From NCBI RefSeq assembly GCF_018070345.1, contig NZ_JAGPXX010000009.1, forward strand, positions 62,001-126,000: a stretch of 64,000 nt of DNA. The letters are read 5' to 3'. The translations under genes and the position numbers were made by a program. Shown here piece after piece: positions 1 to 8,841 of this stretch. This stretch comes from Streptomyces sp. F63. Its GTDB lineage: Bacteria > Actinomycetota > Actinomycetes > Streptomycetales > Streptomycetaceae. The notes beneath the pieces are model-generated. The model saw only the letters and a program-made list of their open reading frames with translations. It was not told where the DNA came from and ran no database searches. Within the stretch, counting starts at the first letter, position 1. Every line of letters starts with the position of its first letter.

Positions 1-730
1 CCCGTCCGCCGAGCGTGGCCGGCGTCCCCAGCGCCGCCACCCGGCCGTCGACGACGACCGCGAGACGGTCGGCCAGGGCCTCCGCCTCGTCCAGGTAGTG
101 GGTGGTCAGGAAGACGGTCTTGCCCAGCTCCCGCACCGTCTCGATCATGGACCAGGCCCGGCGGCGCGCCGCCGGGTCGAGACCCGTGGTGGGCTCGTCG
201 AGGAAGACCAGTTCGGGGTCGCCGACCAGGGCCAGCGCCACGTCCAGCCGCCGCCGCTGCCCGCCGGAGAGCTTCCCCGCCCGGCGGTCGCGTTGGCCGG
301 TCAGCCCGATGAGCTCGATCGTCTCGTCGGCACCGCGCGGCGCCGGGTAGAAGCCGGCCTGCCGGGTGACCAGCTCCCGCACGGTCAGTTCGGGCGGCAT
401 CCGCGAGTCCTGCAGCACCAGGCCGACCCGCGCCCGCCAAGCGGCCGTGGCACGCGCCGGGTCGGTGCCGAGGACGGACACCTCCCCGCCGCTGCGGTGC
501 CGGTGGCCCTCCAGGATCTCCACCGTGGTGGTCTTGCCGGCCCCGTTCGGGCCGAGGAGCGCGAACACCTCACCGCGCCGGACCGTGAGATCGAGCCCGC
601 GCACCGCCTCCACCGTGCCGTAGGACTTGCGCAGGCCCCGTACCCGGACGGCCGAGTCCGGCACCTCGTCCTCGTCCTCCGCCCGGCCGGGCCGGCCCGC
701 TCCCGTCATCGCCGCGTCCCGCATCGGCAT
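1..730 (-). CDS. ABC transporter ATP-binding protein, DrrA-like (3' end cut by window edge)
   Basis: ATPase subunit of an ABC exporter; it would hydrolyse ATP on the cytoplasmic face to drive a separate membrane subunit, which should lie just left of the window. The visible part (about 243 residues) has Walker A GPNGAGKTT, the Q-loop segment LVLQDS, the signature LSGGQRRR, Walker B LVFLDEPTTGLDP and the switch LTTHYLDEAE. The last pattern is typical of daunorubicin-resistance (DrrA/CcmA) type ATPases. The start is the ATG at 730 (MPMRDAAM), preceded by GAGGAGCGAGG; the ATG at 724 is a possible alternative. The C-terminal end is missing only because the window begins here. It is separated by 126 bp from the importer operon and is probably unrelated to it. 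The transported compound cannot be told from the sequence. Confidence 0.9.
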   Translation of the reverse strand, partial: MPMRDAAMTGAGRPGRAEDEDEVPDSAVRVRGLRKSYGTVEAVRGLDLTVRRGEVFALLGPNGAGKTTTVEILEGHRHRSGGEVSVLGTDPARATAAWRARVGLVLQDSRMPPELTVRELVTRQAGFYPAPRGADETIELIGLTGQRDRRAGKLSGGQRRRLDVALALVGDPELVFLDEPTTGLDPAARRRAWSMIETVRELGKTVFLTTHYLDEAEALADRLAVVVDGRVAALGTPATLGGR

Positions 731-856
731 CCTCGCTCCTCGCCGTTCGTTCAGGGAGCCCGACGCTACGGAGCGGCGGCGTGGCTGCGGGTCCGTCCTG
801 TGGCCGGTCTTCCGGCCGGTGGGAGGAGGCCCGTCCGCCGCGGGGCGGTCGTGCGG

Positions 857-1894
857 CTAGCCGGGGGCGCCGGTGCCGGCCCCGGGCCGGGGCGCCTCCG
901 CTCCCCGGGCCTCCTCCGCGTACAGCCGGCACCTGGCGAGGTGGCCCGCGCCGACCGTGTGGTCGGCCACCGGGCGGGAGCAGAGGTCCATGGCCTGCGG
1001 GCAGCGGTCGCGGAAGGAGCAGCCGGAGTCGGCCGGGGGCGGGCTCCCGGCCCCGGCGGTCCCGGTGCCGGCCGGCTCCCCGCCCGTCCCGGCGAGCAGG
1101 TCGGCGCGGCCCCGTCCCGACTCCGGGTCGGGGGCGGCCGAGGCCAGCAGCCGGGTGTAGGGGTGCCGGGGCCGGAGGATGACGTCGTCCGCCGCGCCGC
1201 GCTCCACGACCCGGCCCCGGTACATCACCAGGATCTCGTCGGAGAAGTGGCGGGCGGTGGCGAGGTCGTGGGTGATGTAGAGGACGGCCAGCCGGTCCTC
1301 GCGCTGCAGCCGGGCGAGCAGGTTGAGCACGCCCAGCCGGATGGAGACGTCCAGCATGGAGACGGGTTCGTCGGCGATGACGACCTGGGCGCCGGGGGCC
1401 AGCGCGCGGGCGATGGCCACCCGCTGCCGCTGCCCGCCGGAGAGTTCGTGCGGACGGCGGCGGGCGACGGACGCCGCCGGGGTCAGATTGACCCGCTCCA
1501 GCAACTGCTCGACCCGCTGCCGGAGTTCGTCCTTCCCCGCGGCCCGGCCGTGCAGCTTCAGGGGGCGGGCGAGATGATGCTCGACGGTGTGGAAGGGGTT
1601 CAGCGAGGCGAACGGGTCCTGGAAGACCATCTGGACGTGGTGGCGGTACGAACGGTCGTCCACCCGCCCGCCGTCCGGGCCCTCGGCCGTGATGGTGCCG
1701 GCGGTCGGCTTCTCCAGCCGGGCGATCATGCGGGCCACCGTGGACTTGCCCGAACCGGACTCCCCGACGAGCGCCACGGTGCGGCCGGGCACGAGGGTGA
1801 AGGAGACGTCGTCCACCGCGCGCAGCCGGGCGTGGCGCAGGCCGGAGCGGATGGAGAAGTCCTTGACCAGGTCGCGTACGTGCAGCGTGGTCAT
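857..1894 (-). CDS. oligopeptide/oligosaccharide ABC importer ATPase (DppF/OppF family)
   Basis: Second ATPase of the family-5 importer, 345 residues. Walker A GESGSGKST, Q-loop MVFQDPFASLNP, signature LSGGQRQR and Walker B VVIADEPVSMLDV are intact. The C-terminus has the family tail with HPYTRLL and a cysteine cluster (GCSFRDRCPQAMDLC), which in some OppD/DppF proteins binds an Fe-S cluster. The ATG at 1894 overlaps the stop of the upstream permease-ATPase fusion by 4 bp (ATGA), so translation is probably coupled. It is the last gene of the operon. A Pro/Gly/Ala-rich insertion of about 25 residues lies before the cysteine cluster. It most likely pairs with the ATPase half of the fusion protein to form a heterodimeric motor. 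Confidence 0.9.
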   Translation of the reverse strand: MTTLHVRDLVKDFSIRSGLRHARLRAVDDVSFTLVPGRTVALVGESGSGKSTVARMIARLEKPTAGTITAEGPDGGRVDDRSYRHHVQMVFQDPFASLNPFHTVEHHLARPLKLHGRAAGKDELRQRVEQLLERVNLTPAASVARRRPHELSGGQRQRVAIARALAPGAQVVIADEPVSMLDVSIRLGVLNLLARLQREDRLAVLYITHDLATARHFSDEILVMYRGRVVERGAADDVILRPRHPYTRLLASAAPDPESGRGRADLLAGTGGEPAGTGTAGAGSPPPADSGCSFRDRCPQAMDLCSRPVADHTVGAGHLARCRLYAEEARGAEAPRPGAGTGAPG

Positions 1895-3966
1895 CGGGGG
1901 GCCCTCTCGTTCGGGTGCCGCTGTTCGCCGGGCCGTGGTGCCCCGCCGGCGCGGGTCCCACCGGCCGGGGCGGGGACGTCCGCCGCGCCGGACCGCTCGC
2001 GGGCGCCGGGCTCCCCGGTGCGGATGAAGGATCCGCGCTCGCCGGTGAGGCTCGGGAAGGAGTCGAGGAGTTGCCGGGTGTACGGGTGCCGCGGGTGGTC
2101 CTTGATCTCCGCGGCGGTCGCGTATTCGACGATCTCGCCCTCCCGCATGACGGCGATGCGGTCGCTCAGCTCCAGCAGCAGTGGCAGGTCGTGGGTGATG
2201 AAGACGACGGCGAAGCCGAACTCGTCGCGGAACCGCAGGATCTCCCAGAGAATGCCGCGCTGGACGACCACGTCGAGCGCCGTGGTGGGCTCGTCCATGA
2301 TCATCACCTGGGGGTCCAGCAGCAGCGCCATGGCGATCATCACCCGCTGCCGCATGCCACCGGAGAGTTCGTGCGGGTAGGAGTCCAGCCGGCGCGGGTC
2401 GACGCCGACGAGGCGGAGCACCTCGGCGCACCGCTCGCGGCGCCCGGGCCGCGTCATCTCCGGGCGGTGCGTGGTGAGGACGTCGTCGAGCTGGGCGTGG
2501 ACGGAGAGGACGGGGTTGAGGGCGTTCATCGCGCCCTGGAACACCATCGACAGCTTCGACCAGCGGAAAGCGCGCAACTCCTCCCGTTCCAGGGCCAGGA
2601 CGTCGATGTCGCCGCCGTCGCGGTCGTGGAGGACCACCGAGCCGGAGGTGACCTCGGCGGGCGGCAGATGCAGCCGGTTGACCGCGTGGGCGAGGGTGGT
2701 CTTGCCGCAGCCGGACTCACCGGCGAGGCCCAGGATCTCGCCGCGTCCCAGGGTCAGCGAGACGTCCTTGACGGCGTGGACCGGGGGCTCGGCGCCGTAG
2801 ACCACGCTGAGGTTCCGGACGGTGAGGACGGGGTCCCGCCGGCCGGTGCCCTCGCCGGCCCCGCCGCCTCCGCCGCCTCCGCCACCTCCGTCGTCCCTGC
2901 CGTCCCCGCCGTCCCCGTCGTCCCCGCCGTCCCCGCCGTACCCGTCGCGCTCGGTGTCCGCGGCGGCGGGGGCCCCGGGCAGCGGTGCCGGCCGCGTGCT
3001 CCGCACCGCGCCGGCCTTCTTCCGCGGGACGGCGCGCAGCTTGGGGTTGATGATCTCGTCGATGCTGAAGTTGATCAGCGCGAGGCCGCAGCCGAAGGCC
3101 GCGATGACCAGGCCGGGCGGGACGAACCACCACCAGGCCTCCCGCTGCAGCGCGAAGCCGTTCTGCGCGTAGTAGAGCATCGTGCCGAGCGTCGGGGAGT
3201 TGGAGGCGCCGAGCCCCAGGAAGGACAGACCCGCCTCGCTGAGGATGGCCAGGATCACCGCGAAGACGAACTGCGAGGCCAGCAGCGGCAGCAGGTTCGG
3301 CAGGATCTCCACGGAGACGACCCGCCAGGGCTTCTCCCCCGCCACCCGCGCCGCGGCGACGTAATCCCGGTTGCGCAGCGAGAGCGTCTGGGCGCGCAGC
3401 ACCCGGGAGGAGGCGGCCCAGCCGGTGATCGCCAGGACGACCGCGATGGTCCACCAGCCGCGCTGCGCCGCCGGGACGAAGCCGGCGATGACGATGACCA
3501 GCGGCAGGCCGGGGATGACGAGCATGACGTTGGAGATCAGCGAGAAGCTCTCGTCCACCGCGCCGCCGAGGTAGCCGCCGATGATCCCGAAGAATGCGGA
3601 CAGCAGGGTCGCCATGATGCCGACCAGCAGGCCGATCTGCAGCGATCCGCGGGTGGCGTGGGCGAGTTGGGCGAAGACGTCCTGACCGGTCTGGGTGGTG
3701 CCGAGCAGGAAGCCGTCACCCGGCGGCGCCATCCCCGAGGTGCGGACGGTGTCCGGGTCGCCCACGAGGAGCGGGCCGATCAGCCCGAAGAGGGCGATGG
3801 CGAGCACCAGTCCGAGGCCGACGCCGAGTTCGGGGGACCATCGCGGCAGCAGGGAGCGCCAGCCGCTCCGGGCCTGCGCGGAGGGGGCGGTGCCGCCGGG
3901 GCCGGTGTCCGGGCCGGCCGCGCCGGGTTCGGCGGTCTCGGTGAGGGCCGGGCTGAGATGCGTCAC
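1891..3966 (-). CDS. fused ABC importer permease and ATPase (DppC-DppD fusion)
   Basis: One continuous frame of 691 residues joins an inner-membrane permease of the DppC type to an ATPase of the DppD type. Residues about 45-310 carry the membrane domain: TM1 around residue 50, the EAA-type loop VAARVAGEKPWRV, and hydrophobic helices up to residue 300. Residues about 310-378 form a linker rich in Gly and Asp with an unbroken run of ten Gly near residue 363. Residues about 380-691 hold the ATPase with GESGCGKTT, LSGGMRQR, MIMDEPTTALD and HPYTRQLL. The start is GTG 3966, after GAGGAG; an open frame continues further upstream but overlaps the DppB-like permease. Such permease/ATPase fusions are known from other Streptomyces as far as I recall. 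A frameshift joining two genes is unlikely because both halves are complete and the linker is long. Confidence 0.88.
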   Translation of the reverse strand: MTHLSPALTETAEPGAAGPDTGPGGTAPSAQARSGWRSLLPRWSPELGVGLGLVLAIALFGLIGPLLVGDPDTVRTSGMAPPGDGFLLGTTQTGQDVFAQLAHATRGSLQIGLLVGIMATLLSAFFGIIGGYLGGAVDESFSLISNVMLVIPGLPLVIVIAGFVPAAQRGWWTIAVVLAITGWAASSRVLRAQTLSLRNRDYVAAARVAGEKPWRVVSVEILPNLLPLLASQFVFAVILAILSEAGLSFLGLGASNSPTLGTMLYYAQNGFALQREAWWWFVPPGLVIAAFGCGLALINFSIDEIINPKLRAVPRKKAGAVRSTRPAPLPGAPAAADTERDGYGGDGGDDGDGGDGRDDGGGGGGGGGGAGEGTGRRDPVLTVRNLSVVYGAEPPVHAVKDVSLTLGRGEILGLAGESGCGKTTLAHAVNRLHLPPAEVTSGSVVLHDRDGGDIDVLALEREELRAFRWSKLSMVFQGAMNALNPVLSVHAQLDDVLTTHRPEMTRPGRRERCAEVLRLVGVDPRRLDSYPHELSGGMRQRVMIAMALLLDPQVMIMDEPTTALDVVVQRGILWEILRFRDEFGFAVVFITHDLPLLLELSDRIAVMREGEIVEYATAAEIKDHPRHPYTRQLLDSFPSLTGERGSFIRTGEPGARERSGAADVPAPAGGTRAGGAPRPGEQRHPNERAPR

Positions 3967-3983
3967 GGTGCCGTCTCCTCGGC

Positions 3984-4973
3984 TCAGTTGCCGGCTCGGG
4001 TGCGGGGGTCGATGAGTCCGTACAGCAGGTCGACGACGAGGTTGGCGCCCAGCACCGCCACCGTGATCACCAGGAAGATCCCCTGCATCAGGGCGTAGTC
4101 GTTGTTCTGCACGGCCTGCAGCAGCTTTCCGCCGATGCCCGGGTACGAGAAGACCTGCTCGGTGATGATCGATCCGGCGACCACGAAGCCGAGGGAGATC
4201 GCGAATCCGGCGACCGACGGCAGGACGGCGTTGCGCGCCGCGTAGTGGGTCATGATGCGGCGCTCGCGCAGCCCCTTGGCGCGGGCGGTGAGGACGTAGT
4301 CCTCGTCCCCCGTGGAGACCATCATGTTGCGCATCCCCAGCAACCAGCCGCCGACCGAGGAGATGACGATGGTCAGCGCGGGGAGCGTGCCGTGGTGGAT
4401 CGCGGACCCGATGAACTCCGCGTTCCAGCCGGGGTCGAGGATCACGTCGTAGCCGCCGAGCAGCGGGAACCACTGGAGGGCGGAGCCGAACACGGCCACC
4501 AGGATGAGCGCCAGCCAGAAGTACGGCACCGCCGCGAGGACGGTGGTGGCGGGCACCAGGGAGTCCAGCCAGGTGCCGCGCTTCCAGCCGGCGAGCATGC
4601 CGAGGGTGACGCCGATGAGGAAGGACAGCAGGGTCGCGATCCCCACCAGCACGATCGTCCAGGGCAGTGACTGCGAGATGACCTCGGCGGCGGGCGTCGG
4701 GTAGACGCTGACCGAGATCCCCAGGTCTCCCCGGAAGAGGTTGACCAGATACGACAGGTACTGGTCCCACAGGGGTTCCCGGGTCCTCGTGCCGAGGAGG
4801 AGCTCGTAGGAACGGCGGACCGACGGGTCCACGGAGCCGCCGCGCTGGGCCAGCCTCGCCATCAGGGTGTCCACCGGGTTGCCCGGCATCAGCCGCGGGA
4901 TGAAGAAGTTCAGCGTCAGCGCGGCCCACAGGGCGACCACGTAGAACGCCAGCTTCCGGATGTAGTACCTCAT
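3984..4973 (-). CDS. ABC importer permease (DppB/OppB family)
   Basis: Inner-membrane permease of the same importer, 329 residues, the usual length. The N-terminus MRYYIRKLAFYVVALWAAL is the first TM helix of OppB-type permeases, followed by the conserved stretch FFIPRLMPGNPVD, a periplasmic region, and five further hydrophobic segments. The EAA loop is seen as TARAKGLRERRI, and the family hallmark FSYPGIGGKLL lies near the C-terminus. The ATG at 4973 directly follows the binding-protein gene (gap of 73 bp), and its stop is 17 bp from the start of the permease-ATPase fusion. It should form the translocation pore with the permease half of that fusion. Confidence 0.93.
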   Translation of the reverse strand: MRYYIRKLAFYVVALWAALTLNFFIPRLMPGNPVDTLMARLAQRGGSVDPSVRRSYELLLGTRTREPLWDQYLSYLVNLFRGDLGISVSVYPTPAAEVISQSLPWTIVLVGIATLLSFLIGVTLGMLAGWKRGTWLDSLVPATTVLAAVPYFWLALILVAVFGSALQWFPLLGGYDVILDPGWNAEFIGSAIHHGTLPALTIVISSVGGWLLGMRNMMVSTGDEDYVLTARAKGLRERRIMTHYAARNAVLPSVAGFAISLGFVVAGSIITEQVFSYPGIGGKLLQAVQNNDYALMQGIFLVITVAVLGANLVVDLLYGLIDPRTRAGN

Positions 4974-5046
4974 CGGTGGCCGCCCCTCACCATGACTCCT
5001 CCTCGAAACCGCCCGCTGATCCCGCCGAACCGGTCCGCGCCGCGGC

Positions 5047-6726
5047 CTACTCGGCGGGCTTCAGGTTCATGAAGATCTGCGAGTGGTCGGGGCGCTGCCA
5101 CACCGCCGGGAAGGCGTACATGTTGTCCTCGGTGGGCCAGCCGGTGAACTTCCCGGCGTTGTACTCGCTGGTGGTGCCGGCGGTCAGGACGGGGATGTAC
5201 GGCATGTCCTTCTCGATGGCCGCCTGGATGGTGTCGAACCGCTTCTGGCGCTCCGCCGTGTCCTCGCGGCTGATCGCCTTGAGCTCGTCGAGCGCCCGGT
5301 CGACGGCCCGGTCCGTCCACCGGGAGAAGTTCGGGTTGGCGGCCTCGCCGACCTTCGCCGTGGTCGCGGAGGAGTAGAAGTAGTTGTAGAGGTAGTACGG
5401 GTCGGCCGAGGGGCCCTGGTACAGCGAGTCGATGAGCAGCTCGTACTCGCCCTGGCCGCGGGCGTCGGACCACTCGTTCCACGACAGCTGCTGCGCCGTC
5501 ACCTTGATGCCGGCCTTCTTGAGCTGCTGGCTCATGGTGTCGACGGCGGTGATGTAGTCGGTCCAGCCGGTGACCACCTTGATGGTCAGCTCCAGCGGCT
5601 TGCCGTCCTTGGCGTAGATCCCCTCGCCGTTCTTCCGGTAGCCCGCTTCCTCCAGGACGTCGGCCGCCCGGGCCGCGTCCGGCTCCATCGGCGCGAGCCG
5701 GTCCTCCAGCTTTCCGGAGATGAGGGCCTTGTCGCGCTCGGGGAGGGCGAAGCCGGGGGATATCCGGGAGGACGTGCCCTGGAAGGCCAGCTCGTTGATC
5801 TGCGTGCGGTCCAGCGCATGGTAGATCGCCCTGCGGACGGCCGGGTCGGTCTGCGGGCCCTTGCAGCCCTTGCCGGCGGCGGCGCAGGTCATCAGCACGG
5901 TCTGGTTCAGCGGGACCGTGACGGCCTTGTAGCCGGGGTAGTTCTTCTCGACGTTCCGCATGTCGGGCACCGGGCCGGTCTGCCAGTCGATCTTTCCCGC
6001 GGCGAGGGCGTCGGCGCCCGCCTGGTTGCCGGAGAGGGAGAGGTAGCGGATTTTCTTGACGGCCGGCTCGCCGTCCCAGTAGCCGGGGTTGGCCTTGAGC
6101 GTGAACGCCTGCGCCTTGAAGGTGTCCAGGGCGAACGGGCCGGTGCCGACCGGCTTCTTCATGACGTCCTTCGACGGGTCGTCGATCCTGCTCCAGATGT
6201 GCTCCGGCACGATCCAGACGCGGCCGAGGACCTGCGGGGCCTCCATGAAGGAGGGCTTGTCGAAGGTGATCTCGACGTGGGTGTCGTCGACGGCCGTGGC
6301 CCTGCCCTTGTAGCCGGTGCCGTTCATGGTCGGGTGCTTGGTGATCATGTCCAGCGTGAAGACCACGTCGTCGGCGGTGAACTTCTCGCCGTCGCCCCAC
6401 GTGACGCCCTCGCGCAGGGTGACGCTCAGCTCGGTGCCGTCCTCGTTCCAGGAGTACTCGGTGCCCAGTCTGGGGGCCGGTTCCTCGTTCTTGGTGAGGT
6501 TGTAGAAGAACAGGGGTTCAAAGATCGTGCCGTCGCCGTCGAGGCGGGACGGCGAGTACGGGTTGAAGTTGGCCTGGTAGTCGCCCGACTGGCCGGTGTA
6601 GACGACCAGCGTCTCGTCGGCCGCGCCGGAGTCGCCTCCTCCGGAGCACCCGGCCAGCAGTGTGGCCGCGGCCACCGCTCCGGCCGCTGCCGTGCGGGCG
6701 CGCCGGCGGTTTCCCTGCAGGAACAT
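5047..6726 (-). CDS. family-5 extracellular solute-binding lipoprotein of ABC importer
   Basis: Solute receptor anchored outside the membrane, 559 residues. The lipobox LLAGC puts the lipidated Cys at about residue 26 after an Arg-rich, Ala-rich signal sequence. The body has the family-5 (SBP_bac_5) landmarks: FEPLFFYN, LREGVTWGDGEKFTADDVVFTL, GTGPF near residue 195, and a C-terminal stretch ending GWPTEDNMYAFP. From memory, that last motif is frequent in family-5 receptors that bind cello- or other oligosaccharides rather than peptides. With the divergent ROK regulator this favours a sugar substrate, but peptide uptake cannot be excluded. The ATG at 6726 has GGGAGAGGACC upstream. It is the first gene of a four-gene operon. 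Confidence 0.92.
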   Translation of the reverse strand: MFLQGNRRRARTAAAGAVAAATLLAGCSGGGDSGAADETLVVYTGQSGDYQANFNPYSPSRLDGDGTIFEPLFFYNLTKNEEPAPRLGTEYSWNEDGTELSVTLREGVTWGDGEKFTADDVVFTLDMITKHPTMNGTGYKGRATAVDDTHVEITFDKPSFMEAPQVLGRVWIVPEHIWSRIDDPSKDVMKKPVGTGPFALDTFKAQAFTLKANPGYWDGEPAVKKIRYLSLSGNQAGADALAAGKIDWQTGPVPDMRNVEKNYPGYKAVTVPLNQTVLMTCAAAGKGCKGPQTDPAVRRAIYHALDRTQINELAFQGTSSRISPGFALPERDKALISGKLEDRLAPMEPDAARAADVLEEAGYRKNGEGIYAKDGKPLELTIKVVTGWTDYITAVDTMSQQLKKAGIKVTAQQLSWNEWSDARGQGEYELLIDSLYQGPSADPYYLYNYFYSSATTAKVGEAANPNFSRWTDRAVDRALDELKAISREDTAERQKRFDTIQAAIEKDMPYIPVLTAGTTSEYNAGKFTGWPTEDNMYAFPAVWQRPDHSQIFMNLKPAE

Positions 6727-6807
6727 GGTGGGTCCTCTCCCTCACTGGCCGGCACGCCGATGGCCCGGTGCGCCCGCCCCGTCGGGGGCGTCTGCCGCTG
6801 TGCGAGA

Positions 6808-6836
6808 TTGTTAAGACGCCGAATAAAGAAAGTCAA
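6808..6836 (-). promoter_or_regulatory. candidate sigma-70-type promoter of the importer operon
   Basis: On the minus strand TTGACT (6836-6831) is followed after exactly 17 bp by TAACAA (6813-6808). It is an AT-rich island in otherwise very GC-rich DNA, 82 bp upstream of the binding-protein start. The AT-rich block between and around the boxes (6807-6836) would also be a natural site for the ROK repressor, but I see only a weak inverted repeat there. Confidence 0.5.
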
Positions 6837-7084
6837 CCCCCTGGCGGCCGCGCGGTGCGGCGGCTCCCGCGACCCGCTCCGGCCCCGGGCGACCACGCCG
6901 TGCCGCCCGTCGAGCGCGGACCGCGGAGGCGGTGGACCCGGTCTCCCGCCCCGGACCCCGCCACGACCCGGACCCCGGCGGGAACTTCCTCAGGCAGCTA
7001 AACTAAGCAGGCTCGCGCGGTGCGGCCCGCCGGGGAGGGCATCGATATCGTGAGCGCGCACAGCGAGCGCGGGCGGAGGACTCA

Positions 7085-8383
7085 GTGAGCGGACCCAGCG
7101 GACCGGCGCAGGCCACACCCCATACGAGCAGCAGATCCGCCGTACTGGACGTGATCCGGGCCGCGGGCACCATCAGCCGGGTCGGGCTGGTCCGGGCCAC
7201 CGGCTTCACCGGAGCCACCATCTCCACCGTCGTCCGCCGCCTCATCGACGACGGCCTGGTGGTGGAGACCGGGCGGGCCGAGTCCACCGGAGGCAAGCCC
7301 CGGGTCCTCCTCCAGCTCAACCAGTCCTCGCGGTACGCGGTCGGCGTCCACCTCGACCAGGCCGGCATCACCTACGTCCTGACCAACCTCGGCGGATCCG
7401 TGGTCGCCCGCATGTCCCGCGCCGGGGCCGGCGCCGAGGACCCGCCGGTCGTCGTCGAACGGATGGCCGGGGAGGTCGAGGCCCTGATCGACGGCGTCGG
7501 CGTCGAACGCGAGCGGGTGCTGGGCCTCGGCCTCGTCTCCCCCGGACCGCTCACCCCCACCAGCGGGATGCGGCTGACCCCGCCCGCCATGCGGCCCTGG
7601 GAGGACTTCCCGCTCGACCGCGCCCTGGAGAAGGCGACCGGGCTGCCCGTCGTCCTCGACAACGACGCCACCGCGGCGGCGCTCGGTGAGCACTGGTCCG
7701 GAGTCGTCGGCGGCACCTCCACCTTCGCCGCCCTCTACATGGGCACCGGCATCGGCGCCGGCCTGCTCATCAACGGCCTCGCCTACCGCGGCGCCAGCGG
7801 CAACGCGGGCGAGATCGGCCACGTCTGCCTCGACGTGGACGGACCCGAGTGCTGGTGCGGAGCGCGCGGCTGCACCGAGGTGCTGGCCGGACCGGCCTCC
7901 GTCGTCGCCGCCGCCCGGGCCGACGCGGACCTCGCACGGATCACCGGGCTCACCGGCGAGGGCGGCGCGAAGGGCGCCCGGCCGTCGGTGGTCGCGGAGT
8001 TCGCGGCGGTCGCGCGGGCCGCGCGCAGCGGGGAGCCGGCGGCCCGGGCGCTGCTGGAGCGCTCGGCGCGCTACCTGGCGGTGGCGGCCCGCACCCTGGC
8101 CAATGTGATGGACCTCGAACTGCTGGTGCTGACCGGGCCCAGCCTGGCGATCGCGGGCGCCACCTATCTGCCCGTCGTCCAGGAGGAACTGGACCGCTCC
8201 TTCTTCTCCCGCGCCACCCACCACGTGGCCGTACGCCTGTCGACCTCGGCGGCCACGGCGCCCGCGATCGGGGCGGCCACCATGGTCCTGCAGACCGAAC
8301 TGGTGCCGCTGCGGCAGGGGTTGCGCCTCCCGGACAACCTGGCCGACGCGGAGCCGGGACCGGTCCGGGCGGCGGGAGCGTAA
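7085..8383 (+). CDS. ROK-family transcriptional regulator
   Basis: Cytoplasmic repressor of 432 residues, probably sensing a sugar. Residues about 15-75 form a winged helix-turn-helix (VLDVIRAAGTISRVGLVRATG, then ATISTVVRRLIDDGLV). Residues about 85-410 form the sugar-kinase-like ROK fold, with LDNDATAAALGEHW, the phosphate-loop-like GTGIGAGLLING and the ROK signature with zinc ligands (ECWCGARGCTE). The GTG at 7085 follows GGCGGAGGACTCA. The gene is divergent from the importer operon with 358 bp between them, so it most likely represses that operon and perhaps itself. AT-rich sequence (ctaaactaag, 6998-7007) lies just upstream of the gene and could hold its -10 box or an autoregulatory site. 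No glycoside hydrolase is nearby to identify the inducer. Confidence 0.9.
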   Translation: MSGPSGPAQATPHTSSRSAVLDVIRAAGTISRVGLVRATGFTGATISTVVRRLIDDGLVVETGRAESTGGKPRVLLQLNQSSRYAVGVHLDQAGITYVLTNLGGSVVARMSRAGAGAEDPPVVVERMAGEVEALIDGVGVERERVLGLGLVSPGPLTPTSGMRLTPPAMRPWEDFPLDRALEKATGLPVVLDNDATAAALGEHWSGVVGGTSTFAALYMGTGIGAGLLINGLAYRGASGNAGEIGHVCLDVDGPECWCGARGCTEVLAGPASVVAAARADADLARITGLTGEGGAKGARPSVVAEFAAVARAARSGEPAARALLERSARYLAVAARTLANVMDLELLVLTGPSLAIAGATYLPVVQEELDRSFFSRATHHVAVRLSTSAATAPAIGAATMVLQTELVPLRQGLRLPDNLADAEPGPVRAAGA

Positions 8384-8841
8384 CGGCCGGAGGGCCCGTC
8401 GGCGCCGGTCGGCCCGCCGCCGGGCGCGCGGGGCGCCCCGGGCCGCGCCGGGCCGCGCCGCGCCAGGCCGCGCCAGGCCGCGCCGGGCCGGGCCGGGCCG
8501 CCCCGGGGAACCCGGGCCTGCCGGGCGACTGCGGGAACGGCCCGGACCCGCCGGGCCGCCCGGGCGTGGAGGACCGGGCGCGGGAGCGGCCCGGGCCTGC
8601 CGGACGCCCCGGGCGGAGCGGCCCGGGACGTGGATTCCGCAACGTTCGTGCACCGTTTGACGGGCGCCACCCCGGCGCGCCGGACCCCGGATGCACCGCC
8701 CGCCGCCACCGCCGGGCTCCGCCGGAAGGCCGGCGGGGCATGTGACCACAGCACGCGGCCGAGGGACGGGGCCGCCGCCGCCCCGGGGTCAGGACGCTGC
8801 CTGACCAGCCGCTGCGGACACCGGGCGGAAGGTCCTCCGCC
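8384..8841 (+). other. gene-free, extremely GC-rich intergenic stretch
   Basis: About 460 bp without a convincing gene on either strand. Between about 8440 and 8500 there is a low-complexity run of units resembling GGCCGCGCC with variations. The open frames that cross it have simple Arg/Pro/Gly composition and no recognisable motif. No clear promoter was found. Confidence 0.6.

Noticed and set aside
98..2380. Long plus-strand open frame antisense to the ABC transporter genes (and similar long frames antisense to most genes)
   Set aside because: GC-rich Streptomyces DNA gives long open frames opposite real genes. These have no motifs, odd Arg/Pro/Gly composition and overlap well-supported genes.
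8430..8510. GC-rich repeated units that look array-like
   Set aside because: Not a CRISPR array: units are under 15 bp, degenerate and without spacers.
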